A stretch of DNA of 64,000 nucleotides from Neoarius graeffei. Lineage: Eukaryota; Chordata; Actinopteri; Siluriformes; Ariidae. A program made the position numbers and the translations under genes. The DNA lies in assembly GCF_027579695.1 (NCBI RefSeq), contig NC_083570.1:97219463-97283462 (forward strand), in the 5' to 3' direction. The notes beneath the pieces are model-generated. The model was given only the letters and a program-made list of their open reading frames with translations, ran no database searches and was not told the DNA's origin. Positions 46,628-58,500 of this stretch are shown piece after piece (the stretch's first letter is position 1; each line of letters begins with the position of its first letter).

Positions 46628-46861
46628 ATGGGATTAGATCCTTACACGCTAACAAAGAAGGATTTTTTCCATGAGTTGGAAAATTATCCATCCGTTGAGT
46701 TCCCCGACATCTCAAACTACCTGGTGCTGCAGACATCGTTCTACACGGACACACAGATGAAAACCTGGAAGAGTATGGAGGTGTGCAATTTTTTATATGT
46801 GGCTGGGTTAAAGATCTGAGGATCAGGACACTACAAGATAGATGGCGGTAGACAGATCTAA
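46628..46861 (+). pseudogene. Second YqaJ/SWIM-type exon remnant
   Basis: It reads VEFPDISNYLVLQTSFYTDT then WKSMEV. After a one-base loss in the T run near 46790 it continues FFICGWVKDLRIRTLQDR and stops. The block corresponds to the segment VEYPDVYNYLI of the exon at 21616, but with its own variant, so it came from a different element of the same class. Confidence 0.65.
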
Positions 46862-47552
46862 GTGCAGGGAGAGCGTTTATTAGCAGGTGTGATATTTACA
46901 AAAACGAAAGCAAAACAGAAAGTAGAATCATAAAGCAGAGTATTTAAACAGCGTTATAAACATGGCTCGAAACAAACATGACAGTGATAATGACAAAGTC
47001 TCTGTGAAAACAGCGTCCGTATCTGTGCGTGCTGATTGCACTCAAATCAGTATCAGGTGTTTCCATAACGACCGGGTCCCAAGCGCGTGCGGCCGCTCGA
47101 GCTGTGCCAGGCTCAAGCTTGCAAAGGCATGACAGCCAAGTGTTCACCTGCTGTGTGACCACAACTTTTAGCTCATGTGTATATCACCATGCTTCACTGC
47201 CAAAATGCCTCATTTTCATCGATAACCCATCGCAAAGTATCATGAGCTGTAGTGTTACAGGAGCTTAACGAGGCGAATATGACGTCGGATGCAACCCAGC
47301 AATTGTACCCTACTACAAGTAAAAAATAGCTTCAACTTGGGAAAAAAAAAAATCACGGCCCACTAGATGGTGCTTCGTGGCCCACTAATGAGCCACGGCC
47401 CAGTGGTTGAGAAACACTGCTACTGTATATACTATTGCATTTTGCTAAATTTAGACACATCGACATAAGTAACAGTAAATGTGATTTAATAGTTAGTCTT
47501 GATCTATTACATAGATGAACACTATTGGTTTTGGTGACATATATTCATTCAG
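46862..47552. other. Unassigned sequence with a hAT-like end
   Basis: About 47352-47420 (ggcccagtggttgagaaacactg) looks like the end of a hAT-type element. The rest was not recognised. Confidence 0.4.
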
Positions 47553-47934
47553 GGTGGCACGGTGGTGTAGTGGCTAGCGCTGTCGCCTCACAGCAAGAAG
47601 GTCCTGGGTTTGAGCCCCGGGGCCGGCGAGGGCCTTTCTGTGTGGAGTTTGCATGTTCTCCCCGTGTCCGCGTGGGTTTCCTCCGGGTGCTCCGGTTTCC
47701 CCCACAGTCCAAAGACATGCAGGTTAGGTTAACTGGTGACTCTAAATTGACCGTAGGTGTGAATGTGAGTGTGAATGGTTGTCTGTGTCTATGTGTCAGC
47801 CCTGTGATGACCTGGCGACTTGTCCAGGGTGTACCCAGCCTTTCGCCCGTAGTCAGCTGGGATAGGCTCCAGCTTGCCTGCGACCCTGTAGAACAGGATA
47901 AAGCGGCTAGAGATAATGAGATGAGACGAGATGT
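47553..47934 (+). mobile_element. V-SINE
   Basis: Near-consensus with head, central block and GATGA tail. Confidence 0.93.
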
Positions 47935-48193
47935 GCTCATTTCCTGCACTAAAAGCTTCGATGCTAGTCAAGCTGAAAGTGACGCGTTCTGGACGGCGGT
48001 CGAAAACAGTTTGTTTCCTAAATAGCCAAAACCACAACATGTTCTCAAAAACACCAATGGTGCCAAAAGTGGTCATATGCTCGATACCAATGCAGGTTCT
48101 TCTTTGGTAAAGAAGTCTTTATCGGTTTTCGAAAATTTTAATTTCATGTATTTTGTGCATTCGCAAAAATGGTCAGGATAGCCATTTCACCAT

Positions 48194-48567
48194 CTCATCT
48201 CATTATCTCTAGCCGCTTTATCCTTCTACAGGGTCGCAGGCAAGCTGGAGCCTATCCCAGCTGACTACGGGCGAAAGGCAGGGTACACCCTGGACAAGTC
48301 GCCAGGTCATCACAGGGCTGACACATAGACACAGACAACCATTCACACTCACATTCACACCTACGGTCAATTTAGAGTCACCAGTTAACCTAACCTGCAT
48401 GTCTTTGGACTGCGGGGGAAACCGGAGCACCCGGAGGAAACCCACGCGGACACGGGGAGAACATGCAAACTCCACACAGAAAGGCCCTCGCCGGCCCCGG
48501 GGCTCGAACCCAGGACCTTCTTGCTGTGAGGCGACAGCGCTAACCACTACACCACCGTGCCGCCCCC
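48194..48567 (-). mobile_element. V-SINE
   Basis: Near-consensus, reverse, flanked by the 13-bp repeat gccatttcaccat (48181-48193, 48568-48580). Confidence 0.94.
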
Positions 48568-48579
48568 GCCATTTCACCA

Positions 48580-49243
48580 TGAAATATTAATTTTGGCTGA
48601 TAATATGCTATACTATACTACCCCAAACATGTACCCATTCTACCAGAATCAAGTGTCAAATTTGACCTTTGCCCTACTTTTAGAAATCAAAAAGGCAATT
48701 TTCTGTTTCTGACTGTACTATTTTCCAAAAATCATAAAAATAGTATAATATTGATATAATGACCTTGTATTTTTTCTTTAGTGTATATTCTTTTGTAGAT
48801 TATTGACACATTGATATATTTTATCAAAAGCTATATAAAAAAAATTACAAAAATTCTCAAATGTGATGGTTATCGCTTGAAAAACGTTGCATTGGTGTTT
48901 TTTCTACTTTTAGCCAAAACTATTGCCTCTACATAAATTAAATGTATTATTCATTATATATCACTTACATTTGCTCTTTCTATTCGTACTGTCAAATCAC
49001 ATGTTTCTCTAATATTTTCAGGTCAAGATCAAAAGTCTGAAAAACTATTAAAATAGACAAAAATGTAATTTTCACCATGCAATATTTTTGGCTGATAACA
49101 TGCTGTTGTAAATCACCCCAAATATATACCCATTCTATCTGAATCAACTGTCAGAGCTTACCTTTGACATACTTTCTGAGGTCAGGTCGATCATTTTCAG
49201 TTTTTATTGCAATAATTTTATCAGCTGTTTACATGTACAGATA
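48580..49243. repeat. Two diverged copies of a ~130-bp AT-rich unit
   Basis: 48580-48715 and 49073-49205 share ttttggctgataayatgct, accccaaayatrtacccattct and gaatcaa.tgtca in the same order, about 490 bp apart. They may be part of a decayed satellite. Confidence 0.6.
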
Positions 49244-49634
49244 CAGTGTCTTTCAAAAGTATTCATCCCCCCTGGTGTTTGTTCTGTTTTGTCGCATTAC
49301 AAGCTGGAATTCAAATGGATTTTTGGAGGGTTAGCACCATTTGATTTACACAACATGCCTACCACTTTAAAGGAGAAAACTGTTGTTTTATTGTGACACA
49401 AACAATCATTAAGATGAAAAAACAGAAATCTGGAGTGTGCATAGGTATTCACCCCTTTCGTATGAAACCCCTAAATAAGAGCTGGTCCAACCAATTCACT
49501 TCATAAGTCACATTATTAGCTGATTAAGATCCACCTGTGTGCAATCAAAGTGTCACATGATCTGTCACATGATGTCTGTATAAATCAACCTGTTCTGGAA
49601 GGACCCTGACTCTGCAACACTACTAAGCAAGCAA

Positions 49635-50636
49635 CATGAAAACCAAGAAGCCTCCAAACAGGTCAGAGACAAAGTTGTGGAGAAGTATAGATCAGGGTTG
49701 GGTTATAAAAAATATCCCAAACTTTGAATATCCCAGGGAGTACCATTAAATCCATTATAGCAAAATGGGAAGAAAACAGCACCACTACAAACCTGACAAG
49801 AGAATGCCGCCCACCAAAACTCACAGACTGGGCAAGGAGGGCATTAATCAGAGATGCAACAAAGACACCAAAGATAACACTGAAGGAGCTGCAAAGATCC
49901 ACAGTGGAGATGAGAGTATCTGTCCATAGGACCACTTTAAGCCATACACTCCACAGCGTGGGGCTTTATGGAAGAGTGGCCAGAAAAAAGTCATTGCTTA
50001 AGAAAACACATTTGGAGTTTGCCCAACAGCATGTGGCAGACTCCCCAAACACATGGAAGAAGATTCTCTGGTCAAATGAGACTAAAATTGATCTTTTTGG
50101 CCATCATGGGAAATGCCATGTGTGGCGCAAACCCAACACACTGAGAACACCATTCCTACAGTGAAGCATGGTGGTGGCAGCATCATGCTGCGGGGATATT
50201 TTTCATCTGCAGGGACAGGAAAGCTGATCAGGACTGAAGGAAAGATGGATGGCATGAAATACAGGGCAATTCTGGAGGAAAACCTGTTTGAGTCAGCCAG
50301 AGGTTTGAGACTGGGACGAAGGTTCACGTTCCAGGACAGCAGGACAATGACCCTAAACATACTGCTAAAGCTACAGTGGAGTGGTTTAAAGGGAAACATT
50401 TAAATGTCTTGGAATGGCCTAATCAAAGCCCAGACCTCAATCCAATTGAGAATCTGTGGCATAACTTGAAGGTTGCTGTACATCAACGCAACCCATCTAA
50501 CTTGAAGGAGTTGGAGCAGTTTTGCCTTGAGGAATGGGCAAAAATCCCAGTGGCTAGATGTGCTAAGCTAATAGAGACATACCTCAAGAGACTTGCAGCT
50601 GTAATTGCAACAAAAGGTGGCTCTACAAAATATTGA
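49635..50636 (+). pseudogene. Tc1-B transposase, three frames
   Basis: ATGAAAACCAAG at 49635. The helix-turn-helix, [11 protein letters not shown] and WSNETKID are readable, but the first catalytic Asp is Asn. [11 protein letters not shown] and a duplicated ccaggacagc near 50330 follow. SPDLNPIEN and a complete C-terminus end at 50636. More complete at its 3' end than copy 1. Confidence 0.9.
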
Positions 50637-50671
50637 TTTTGGGAGGGTGCACACTCCAGATTTCTTTTTTT

Positions 50672-51036
50672 CTCATCTCATCTCATTATCTCTAGCCGCT
50701 TTATCCTTCTACAGGGTTGCAGGCAAGCTGGAGCCTATCCCAGCTGACTACGGGCGAAAGGCAGGGTACACCCTGGACAAGTCGCCAGGTCATCACAGGG
50801 CTGACACATAGACACAGACAACCATTCACACTCACGGTCAATTTAGAGTCACCAGTTAACCTAACCTGCATGTCTTTGGACTGTGGGGGAAACCGGAGCA
50901 CCCGGAGGAAACCCACGCGGACACGGGGAGAACATGCAAACTCCGCACAGAAAGGCCCTCACCGGCCACGGGGCTCGAACCCAGGACCTTCTTGCTGTGA
51001 GGCGACAGCGCTAACCACTACACCACCGTGCCGCCC
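50672..51036 (-). mobile_element. V-SINE in Tc1-B inverted repeat
   Basis: Near-consensus, reverse, flanked by gatttctttttt (50659-50670 and from 51037). Confidence 0.93.
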
Positions 51037-51225
51037 GATTTCTTTTTTTTTTCATCTTAATTATTGTTTGTGTCACAATAAAACAACAATTTTCACCTTT
51101 AAATTGCTAGGCATGTTGTGTAAATCAAATGGTGCTAACCCCCCAAAAATCCATTTTAATTCCAGTTTGTAATGCGACAAAACAGGACAAACACCAAGGG
51201 GGATGAATACTTCTGCAAGACACTA

Positions 51226-51965
51226 CTTTAGGGAGTAAACACAATCTTCAGTGCATATTGTAATGGAAATAAATAGCAAACAGATGGAGTTTCTATAAAA
51301 TGATACATAACAAGAAAGTTCTCTTTAAAAAGAGAACTCTATCAGATTTGGTTGTCAATATGTATGAAGAGAAGTTGTCGTCAGGCTTTTAAAAAGTGTA
51401 ACTGGTAAATAGTGCAGTGAAAGTGTATATTGGATATAGTGTAAATGTATTGTAAGAAGAGTAACATTACAGGACTGTGTGTCTGTATAGGGATAACTGG
51501 CTGTGGAGTGAGTCGCTAGGTGAATATTGCGAGGCAAATGATGCGAGGCTGTTAACGTTAACATTGTCAGTTTACGTTTGAAATGGATGAAGCCTTGAAA
51601 TTGTCAGTGACAACTTCAGATCTCTAGTTCATTTTGAATTCACAATTTATTAACAGTAAAAATCCCAAAAATAGCACAAACCTAAAACCAAGAAATAAAA
51701 ATGGTAGTCTACAGAAAATACTACAGCTCTTATAAATAAAACTGTGACATTCGGACAAAGTTATGTGGCAAGTGTGGTGTCAAAGTATTGTGTGTATTAA
51801 TGTACTGTATATTACAAATCACTAACTCCAGAATACAGTGCTTCACTGGAAAGCCACTCCCATAAATCTCTTCTAAGTGCCTTCACTGAGAAAGTAACAT
51901 ACTAAACTCAACTGATGTTAATGCAAACCAAAATCGGAGTGAGAAAGAGTCTAATAGAGTCAGTT
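51226..51965. other. Probable 3' UTR and flank of the cyclase gene (minus strand)
   Basis: Lies downstream of the TGA at 51966. No repeat was recognised. Confidence 0.4.
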
Positions 51966-52124
51966 TCAGGATATGGAACACATGGTGCTTTTCTCAGAGC
52001 AGCGAGAGTCACAGGAACCTTCTGGAGACTGCATGATGGAGTCCCGACCATCAAAGTCTGGAGAGTCCATTTCAATGTGAGGGTCCTGGAGACCACCATC
52101 CTGCAAGGCATCTTTATAATGAGA
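51966..52124 (-). CDS. gucy1b2: Cyclase last exon with C-terminal CaaX
   Basis: The acceptor cag at 52125-52127 is preceded by the (CTAT)n strand of a GATA microsatellite. The frame SHYKDALQDGGLQDPHIEMD ... SRCSEKSTMCSIS ends at TGA. X = Ser in the CaaX favours farnesylation. Confidence 0.65.
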   Translation of the reverse strand, partial: SHYKDALQDGGLQDPHIEMDSPDFDGRDSIMQSPEGSCDSRCSEKSTMCSIS

Positions 52125-52127
52125 CTG

Positions 52128-52207
<80 letters not shown>

Positions 52208-52675
52208 GAGAAGATAGAAAGAGAGAAGGAGAGAGATGAATATCTACATAGCTGTAAGGAATTGATATCTGGCCTTATGGCTCCTTCGCATAATGATTTT
52301 TACGAGTGAATATTTGAATAGCTGACAAATTATTGAGAAACTTCAAAAGTAGTGTTTCTAACTGTTAGATACTGACAGGGTTGTGTTGTGACACCACCTT
52401 AATTGCTGCAATTTCAAATGTACTCATTTATTCATTATTTTTTGGGATTGTTACCTTGTTGCAAGACACACCCACATTATTTTAGGGCTGTCAAGCAATT
52501 AAAAAATGAATCTAATTAATTACATACTCTGTGATTAATTAATCTAAATTAAATCACATCCGTCAATTTTTGCTGTGACGGTATTTAAAATAAAAATATT
52601 TCAATTCAAATTAATTTTGGCAGATGAGTGAATCAATGAATAATCAACATTATAGACTTTAAAGTTCAACGTCTC

Positions 52676-52712
<37 letters not shown>

Positions 52713-55465
52713 TGTGCAGTAACACTGAGGTCACTGTGATTGCTAATCGAAGTCCAGTGATCCCCCAGTTAGTGCAATATATTCAGCTCCTTGTTTTGTC
52801 TTGTTTTGTTCTCTTTTCAATGTGCTGGATTTTGGACACAATTGTGTTTTTCGATGGTGGCTTATAAACTGTGTCAGAAGATGCTATTTGTAAAGCTTCT
52901 GCTAACCCCCTGTCCTCGATCACCGAATCTGGTTTGCAGGCCATTGCAATCCATTTAGCAAAGGAGTTAGTTAGTCAGTCACGGGTAGACTTGCTAAGTT
53001 TGCGTCTGAATGCCTGGTCGGGTGTGGCTTGACAAGGCTGGCTGCAAGCGTTAGCATCAAGGGGTGTGCTAGCTCGTACCTCCAAGTTTGCTCCTAAATA
53101 CTTTGCATTGAAGCGATATTTCAGACTTGATGAACTATGGTATGAAAATTCCTTATTGCAGAAATTGCAGAGAATGAAGCGCCTGTCAACATTTCCATCA
53201 GGGCGTTTTTTTTAAACACAAATCTTCCATTCACTGGACCAAGCAGCGCGTTCTCATCTACCTCCTTCATTTTACAGTCACTTGTGGCCAGAACAGCACT
53301 GGGTCAAAGGTCACTATGGAATGCAATTAATCAGAGTTAATTTTTTAACACGTTACTTTTTCTGTGATTAATTAATCGAAATTAATGTGTTATTTTGACA
53401 GCCCTGATTCTTTTCTTTTTTTTTTTAATGAGGGTGTTGCTGTAAGCCTTTGCTCACAAGTGTAAACTATCATTATCAGGGACAATATCGTATTACTGGG
53501 CGGTTTACGGTTATTTAGCACAAAAGTCTTTTAGCACAAGTTCTAAAGTCTCTTAGCACAAGATCCAAGAACACTTAATCTTTATTATGAATACTTACTG
53601 ATCATGTTTAAAGATCTCATCTCATCATCTCTAGCTGCTTTATCCTTCTACAGGGTCGCAGGCAAGCTGGAGCCTATCCCAGCTGACTACGGGCGAAAGG
53701 CGGGGTACACCCTGGACAAGTCGCCAGGTCATCACAGGGCTGACACATAGACACAGACAACCATTCACACTCACATTCACACCTACGGTCAATTTAGAGT
53801 CACCAGTTAACCTAACCTGCATGTCTTTGGACTGTGGGGGAAACCGGAGCACCCGGAGGAAACCCACGCAGACACAGGGAGAACATGCAAACTCCACACA
53901 GAAAGGCCCTCGCCGGCCACGGGGCTCAAACCCAGGACCTTCTTGCTGTGAGGCGACAGCGCTAACCACTACACCATGTTTAAACCACTACACCATGTTT
54001 AAAGATGTTTGATGGATTTTTTTTTCAATGAAAGTTGCCGAGATTCCGATCGAAAATGAGCGATTGTATTTCCCCACTCTGCCATCTTGGAACCGCCATG
54101 TTTGATATGAAAACAGTAATATGTGATATCAAATGGACTTTTAATAATTTGAGTATGTTTTTAGGAATAGATTCCGCTCTTAGTCGACAAAACACATGTT
54201 GTCAAGCAGGGCAAGAGACGTAATCCCCTGGTTAATTAATCCGGCGAATGCGTAATTATTGACAGTCAGTTGAATTTGTGATATGATCAGAAGTGACTGA
54301 AGTTATCTATGAAGGTGCACACAATTCAAAGTTTGTTATGGCTTAACTACAAATATCCAAAGACACCAAAGAACTGGATTTTCAGTCCACATTTCAGGGA
54401 TCAACAACTGATCCTTAACATGCACAGCAGCAGAAATTCCAGCTTCCAGTCCCTAAGCAATCATAATAAACCCATTCCTATATCAAGATGGGTATTTTTT
54501 TTTCCGATTATTGTGACCATAATCCAGAGTTGTGCTAAAGAACAGAGTTGTCCTAAGAGACTTTGGATTTGTGCTAAAAGACTTTGGATTTGTGCTAAGA
54601 GACTTTGGATTTTTATTTTTCAATTATTGTGACCATAATCCAGAGTTGTGCTCAAGAACTGAGTTGTGCTAAGAGACTTTGGACTTGTGCTAAGAGACTT
54701 TGGACTTGTGCGAAGAGACTTTGGACTTGTGCGAAGAGACTTTGGACTTGTGCGAAGAGACTTTTGTGCTAAATAACCGGATACCTTACAAGGCCAATAA
54801 GACTACCAAGTCCTATCTATCTTTCAATGATAAAAAGACATCAGGTTACATTTTCGGCATCTGCATCACATCATTATTTGCTTTGAACAAATGGTTTCAG
54901 GTGGATCATTTTGGATGTTTGTGAAACCAAGAACCAAGCCCAACCTTGCTCACAGACAACTCCTCTACCCGGCCCTCTTCCATGGACTCTTCCAAAGAGT
55001 TGCCGGATGTTTCCATTTTAATACGATGAGAGCGGATCGACTTCACATCGTCTTCATCTTCACCTGTAACTGACGGGAACATCTGGAGAAAGAGTCAAAA
55101 CTTATCACATAGCAGACCAGAAGGAAAAATAAATTGGAGTTGTACAGGAGTGAATAACAGTGAACAAAATCCTGTAATAACATCTATCTATTCATGGGAC
55201 TTCACAGGACAGGACATACCGTACTGTATTACATTAGATTGGAGGTTGTCAAGGGCTCAATATGAGAACCAATATATCAGAGTACAAAAAAAAAAAAAAA
55301 AACAATATTTAAGGATGAGCTAAAGGAAATGATCAAATTAAACCATGACTAGAAATGACAAATAATAAGTAAATTCTGTAGTGGTACAGTGTCAGTACAA
55401 TTGTCACAATTTTATATGATATTTAAATATCAATTTATGCAATTCACATACTGGCTCACATGTTG

Positions 55466-55502
<37 letters not shown>

Positions 55503-58500
55503 CATTAAATGTGCTAATATTAAATATACAGTATACTATGTTTTTAATGTGCTATATTTAAATAATATTGGCTGGCTTTTTTTGTGGCATATCAGATATA
55601 TTCCATTCAGCTAGCATGATATTGAATGAATTGAAGACAAGTTCACTATCATGCTCGCTGAATGAAATATATCTGATATACCACGAAAAAAGCCAGCCAA
55701 TGTTGTTTATTATTATTATTATTATTATCTCATCTCATTATCTCTAGCCGCTTTATCCTGTTCTACAGGGTCGCAGGCAAGCTGGAGCCTATCCCAGCTG
55801 ACTACGAGCGAAAGGCGGGGTACACCCTGGACAAGTCGCCAGGTCATCACAGGGCTGACACATAGACACAGACAACCATTCACACTCACATTCATACCTA
55901 CAGTCAATTTAGAGCCACCAGTTAACCTAACCTGCATGTCTTTGGACTGTGGGGGAAACCGGAGCACCCGGAGGAAACCCACGCGGACACAGGGAGAACA
56001 TGCAAACTCCACACAGAAAGGCCCTCGCCGGCCACGGGGCTCGAACCCAGGACCTTCTTGCTGTGAGGCGACAGCGCTAACCACTACACCACCGTGCCGC
56101 CTATTATTATTATTATACATTCAATGGAACTTTTATAGATTTGTTTACAAATTGTCACAGTCGCTCACTAGCATGGAAGTTTTACGCGTAATATGTATCT
56201 TATGGCATTTTCAATTCACTGCGACAATTCACTCCGACGTGTGATGTTGTGTTGTCTTGACAACCATGCAATATCAAACCATATTCAACGATCATTCTCC
56301 ATTGGGTAGAGTGACGTAATACACGTAGGATAAGCGATATGCTAACAATATTGCATGCTATCGAACCAAATGAATGAAACTCGCTAGAAGGGAATAGAAT
56401 ATATTCCATCGAAAAAATGTCCTGTATGTACAATAATTAAATAATATTGGCTGGCGTTGAGTGGTATATCAGATATATTCCATTCAGCTAGCATGATATT
56501 GAACGAGTCAAAGACTCGTTCAATATCATGCTAGCTGAATGGAATACATCTGATATACCACGAAAAAAAAACACTCAATATTATTATTATTATTATACAT
56601 ACACACTCTCTTTTCCAGTTTTTTGATGTCCGTTGGTATGTCTTTCTCTCGTAAATATGTGTAAAGAATGTCTAATGAAGTTTTGGTAGCCTTTTGGGTG
56701 TTCAACACATGTTTCTCTTTCCTGGCAAACAAAGAAATGCTTCTGTGTATGTGCAACAGAAAACTTTCTCACTGGACATTCGCATCACCTCAGACGTGTG
56801 ACATCATGTTGTCTTGACAACCATGCAATATCGTAACCATATTTAATGCTCATTCTCCATTGGGTAGATTGACGTAATACATATAGGATAAGCAATATGC
56901 GAACAATATTGCATGCTATTGAACCAAATGAATGAAACCTGCTAGAAGGGAATAGAACACATTTTTATTTCATCAAAAAAAGGGTCCTGTATGTACAGTG
57001 GGGCTTGAAAGTTTGTGAAACCTTTATTTTCTATATTTCTACATAAATATGACCTAAAACATCATCAGATTTTCACACAAGTCCTAAAAGTAGATAAAGA
57101 AGGCCCAGTTAAACAAATGAGACAAAAATATTATATTTGGTCATTTATTTATTGAGGAAAATGATCCAATATTACATATCTGTGAGTGGCAAAAGTATGT
57201 GAACCTCTAGGATTAGCAGTTAATTTGAAAGTGAAATTAGAGTCAGGTGTTTCCAATCAATGGGATGACAATCAGGTGTGAGTGGGCACCCTGTTTGATC
57301 ATGGCACAAACAAAGGAGATTTTAGAGGACCTCAGAAAAAGCGTTGTTGATGCTCATCAGGCTGGAAAAGGTTACAAAACCATCTCTAAAGAGTTTGGAC
57401 TCCACCAAATCCACAGTCAGACAGATTGTGTACAAATGGAGGAAATTCAAGACCACTGTTACCCTCCCCAGAAGTGGTCGACCAACAAAGATCACTCCAA
57501 GAGCAAGGCGTGTGATAGTCGGCAAGGTCACAAAGGACCTCAGGGTAACTTTTAAGCAACTGAAGGCCTCTCTCACATTGGCTAATGCTAATGTTAATGA
57601 GTCCAACATCAGGAGAACACTGAACAACAATGGTGTGCATGGCAGGGTTGCAAGGAGAAAGCCACTGCTCTCCAAAAAGAGCATTGCTGCTCGTCTGCAG
57701 TTTGCTAAAGATCACGTGGACAAGCCAGAAGGTTATTGGAAAAATGTTTTATGGACAGATGAGACCAAAATAGAACTTTTTGGTTTAAATGAGAAGTGTT
57801 ATGTTTGGAGAAAGGAAAACACTGCATTCCAGCATAAGACCCTTATCCCATCTGTGAAACATGGTGGTGGTAGTATCACGGTTTGGGCCTGTTTTGCTGC
57901 ATTTGGGCCAGGACGGCTTGCCATCATTGATGGAACAATGAATTCTGATTTATACCAGTGAATTCGAAAGGAAAATGTCAGGACATCTGTCCATGAACTG
58001 AATCTCAAGAGAAGGTGGGTCATGCAGCAAGACAACGACCCTAAGCACACAAGTCGTTCTACCAAAGAATGGTTAAAGAAGAATAAAGTTAATGTTTTGG
58101 AATGGCCAAGTCAAAGTCCTGACCTTAATCCAATCAAAATGTTGTGGAAGGACCTGAAGCGAGCAGTTCATGTGAGGAAACCCACCAACATCCCAGAGTT
58201 GAAGCTGTTCTGTACGGAGGAATGGGCTAAAATTCCTCCAAGCCGGTGTGCAGGACTGATCAACAGTTACCGGAAACATTTAGTTGCAGTTATTGTTGCA
58301 CAAGGGGGTCACACCAGATACTGAAAGCAAAGGTTTACATACTTTTGCCACTCACAGATATGTAATATTGGATCATTTTCCTCAATAAATAAATGACCAA
58401 GTATAATATTTTTGTCTCATTTGTTTAACTGGGTTCTCTTTATCTACTTTTAGGACTTGTGTGAAAATCTGATGATGTTTTAGGTCATATTTATGCAGAA

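Larger units (their letters stand above)
49244..51225 (+). mobile_element. Tc1-like transposon, family B copy 2
   Basis: CAGTGTCTTTCAAAAG at 49244. The right end CTTCTGCAAGACACTA has lost its final G. A V-SINE sits in the right inverted repeat at 50672-51036. Confidence 0.9.
53508..54779. mobile_element. Element with ends GGTTATTTAGCACAAAAGTCT and subterminal arrays
   Basis: The left end at 53508 and the inverse at 54779 match over about 22 bp. Next to both ends lie repeats of the same words (tagcacaag, aaagtctctt). A V-SINE is nested at 53616-53993. The superfamily is unknown and no coding frame is credible. Confidence 0.65.

Noticed and set aside
47525..48025. Open frame of 166 codons across the V-SINE, and similar frames at all SINE copies
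   Set aside because: These frames arise from the conserved SINE body in either orientation. They recur at every copy with the same peptide and have no start or splice context.
51915..52133. Plus-strand frame of 72 codons
   Set aside because: It is the shadow of the cyclase last exon on the minus strand, which has splice sites and a protein-like composition.
54700..54924. Repetitive peptide DLCEET in a 74-codon frame
   Set aside because: It is the translation of the 22-bp tandem array.
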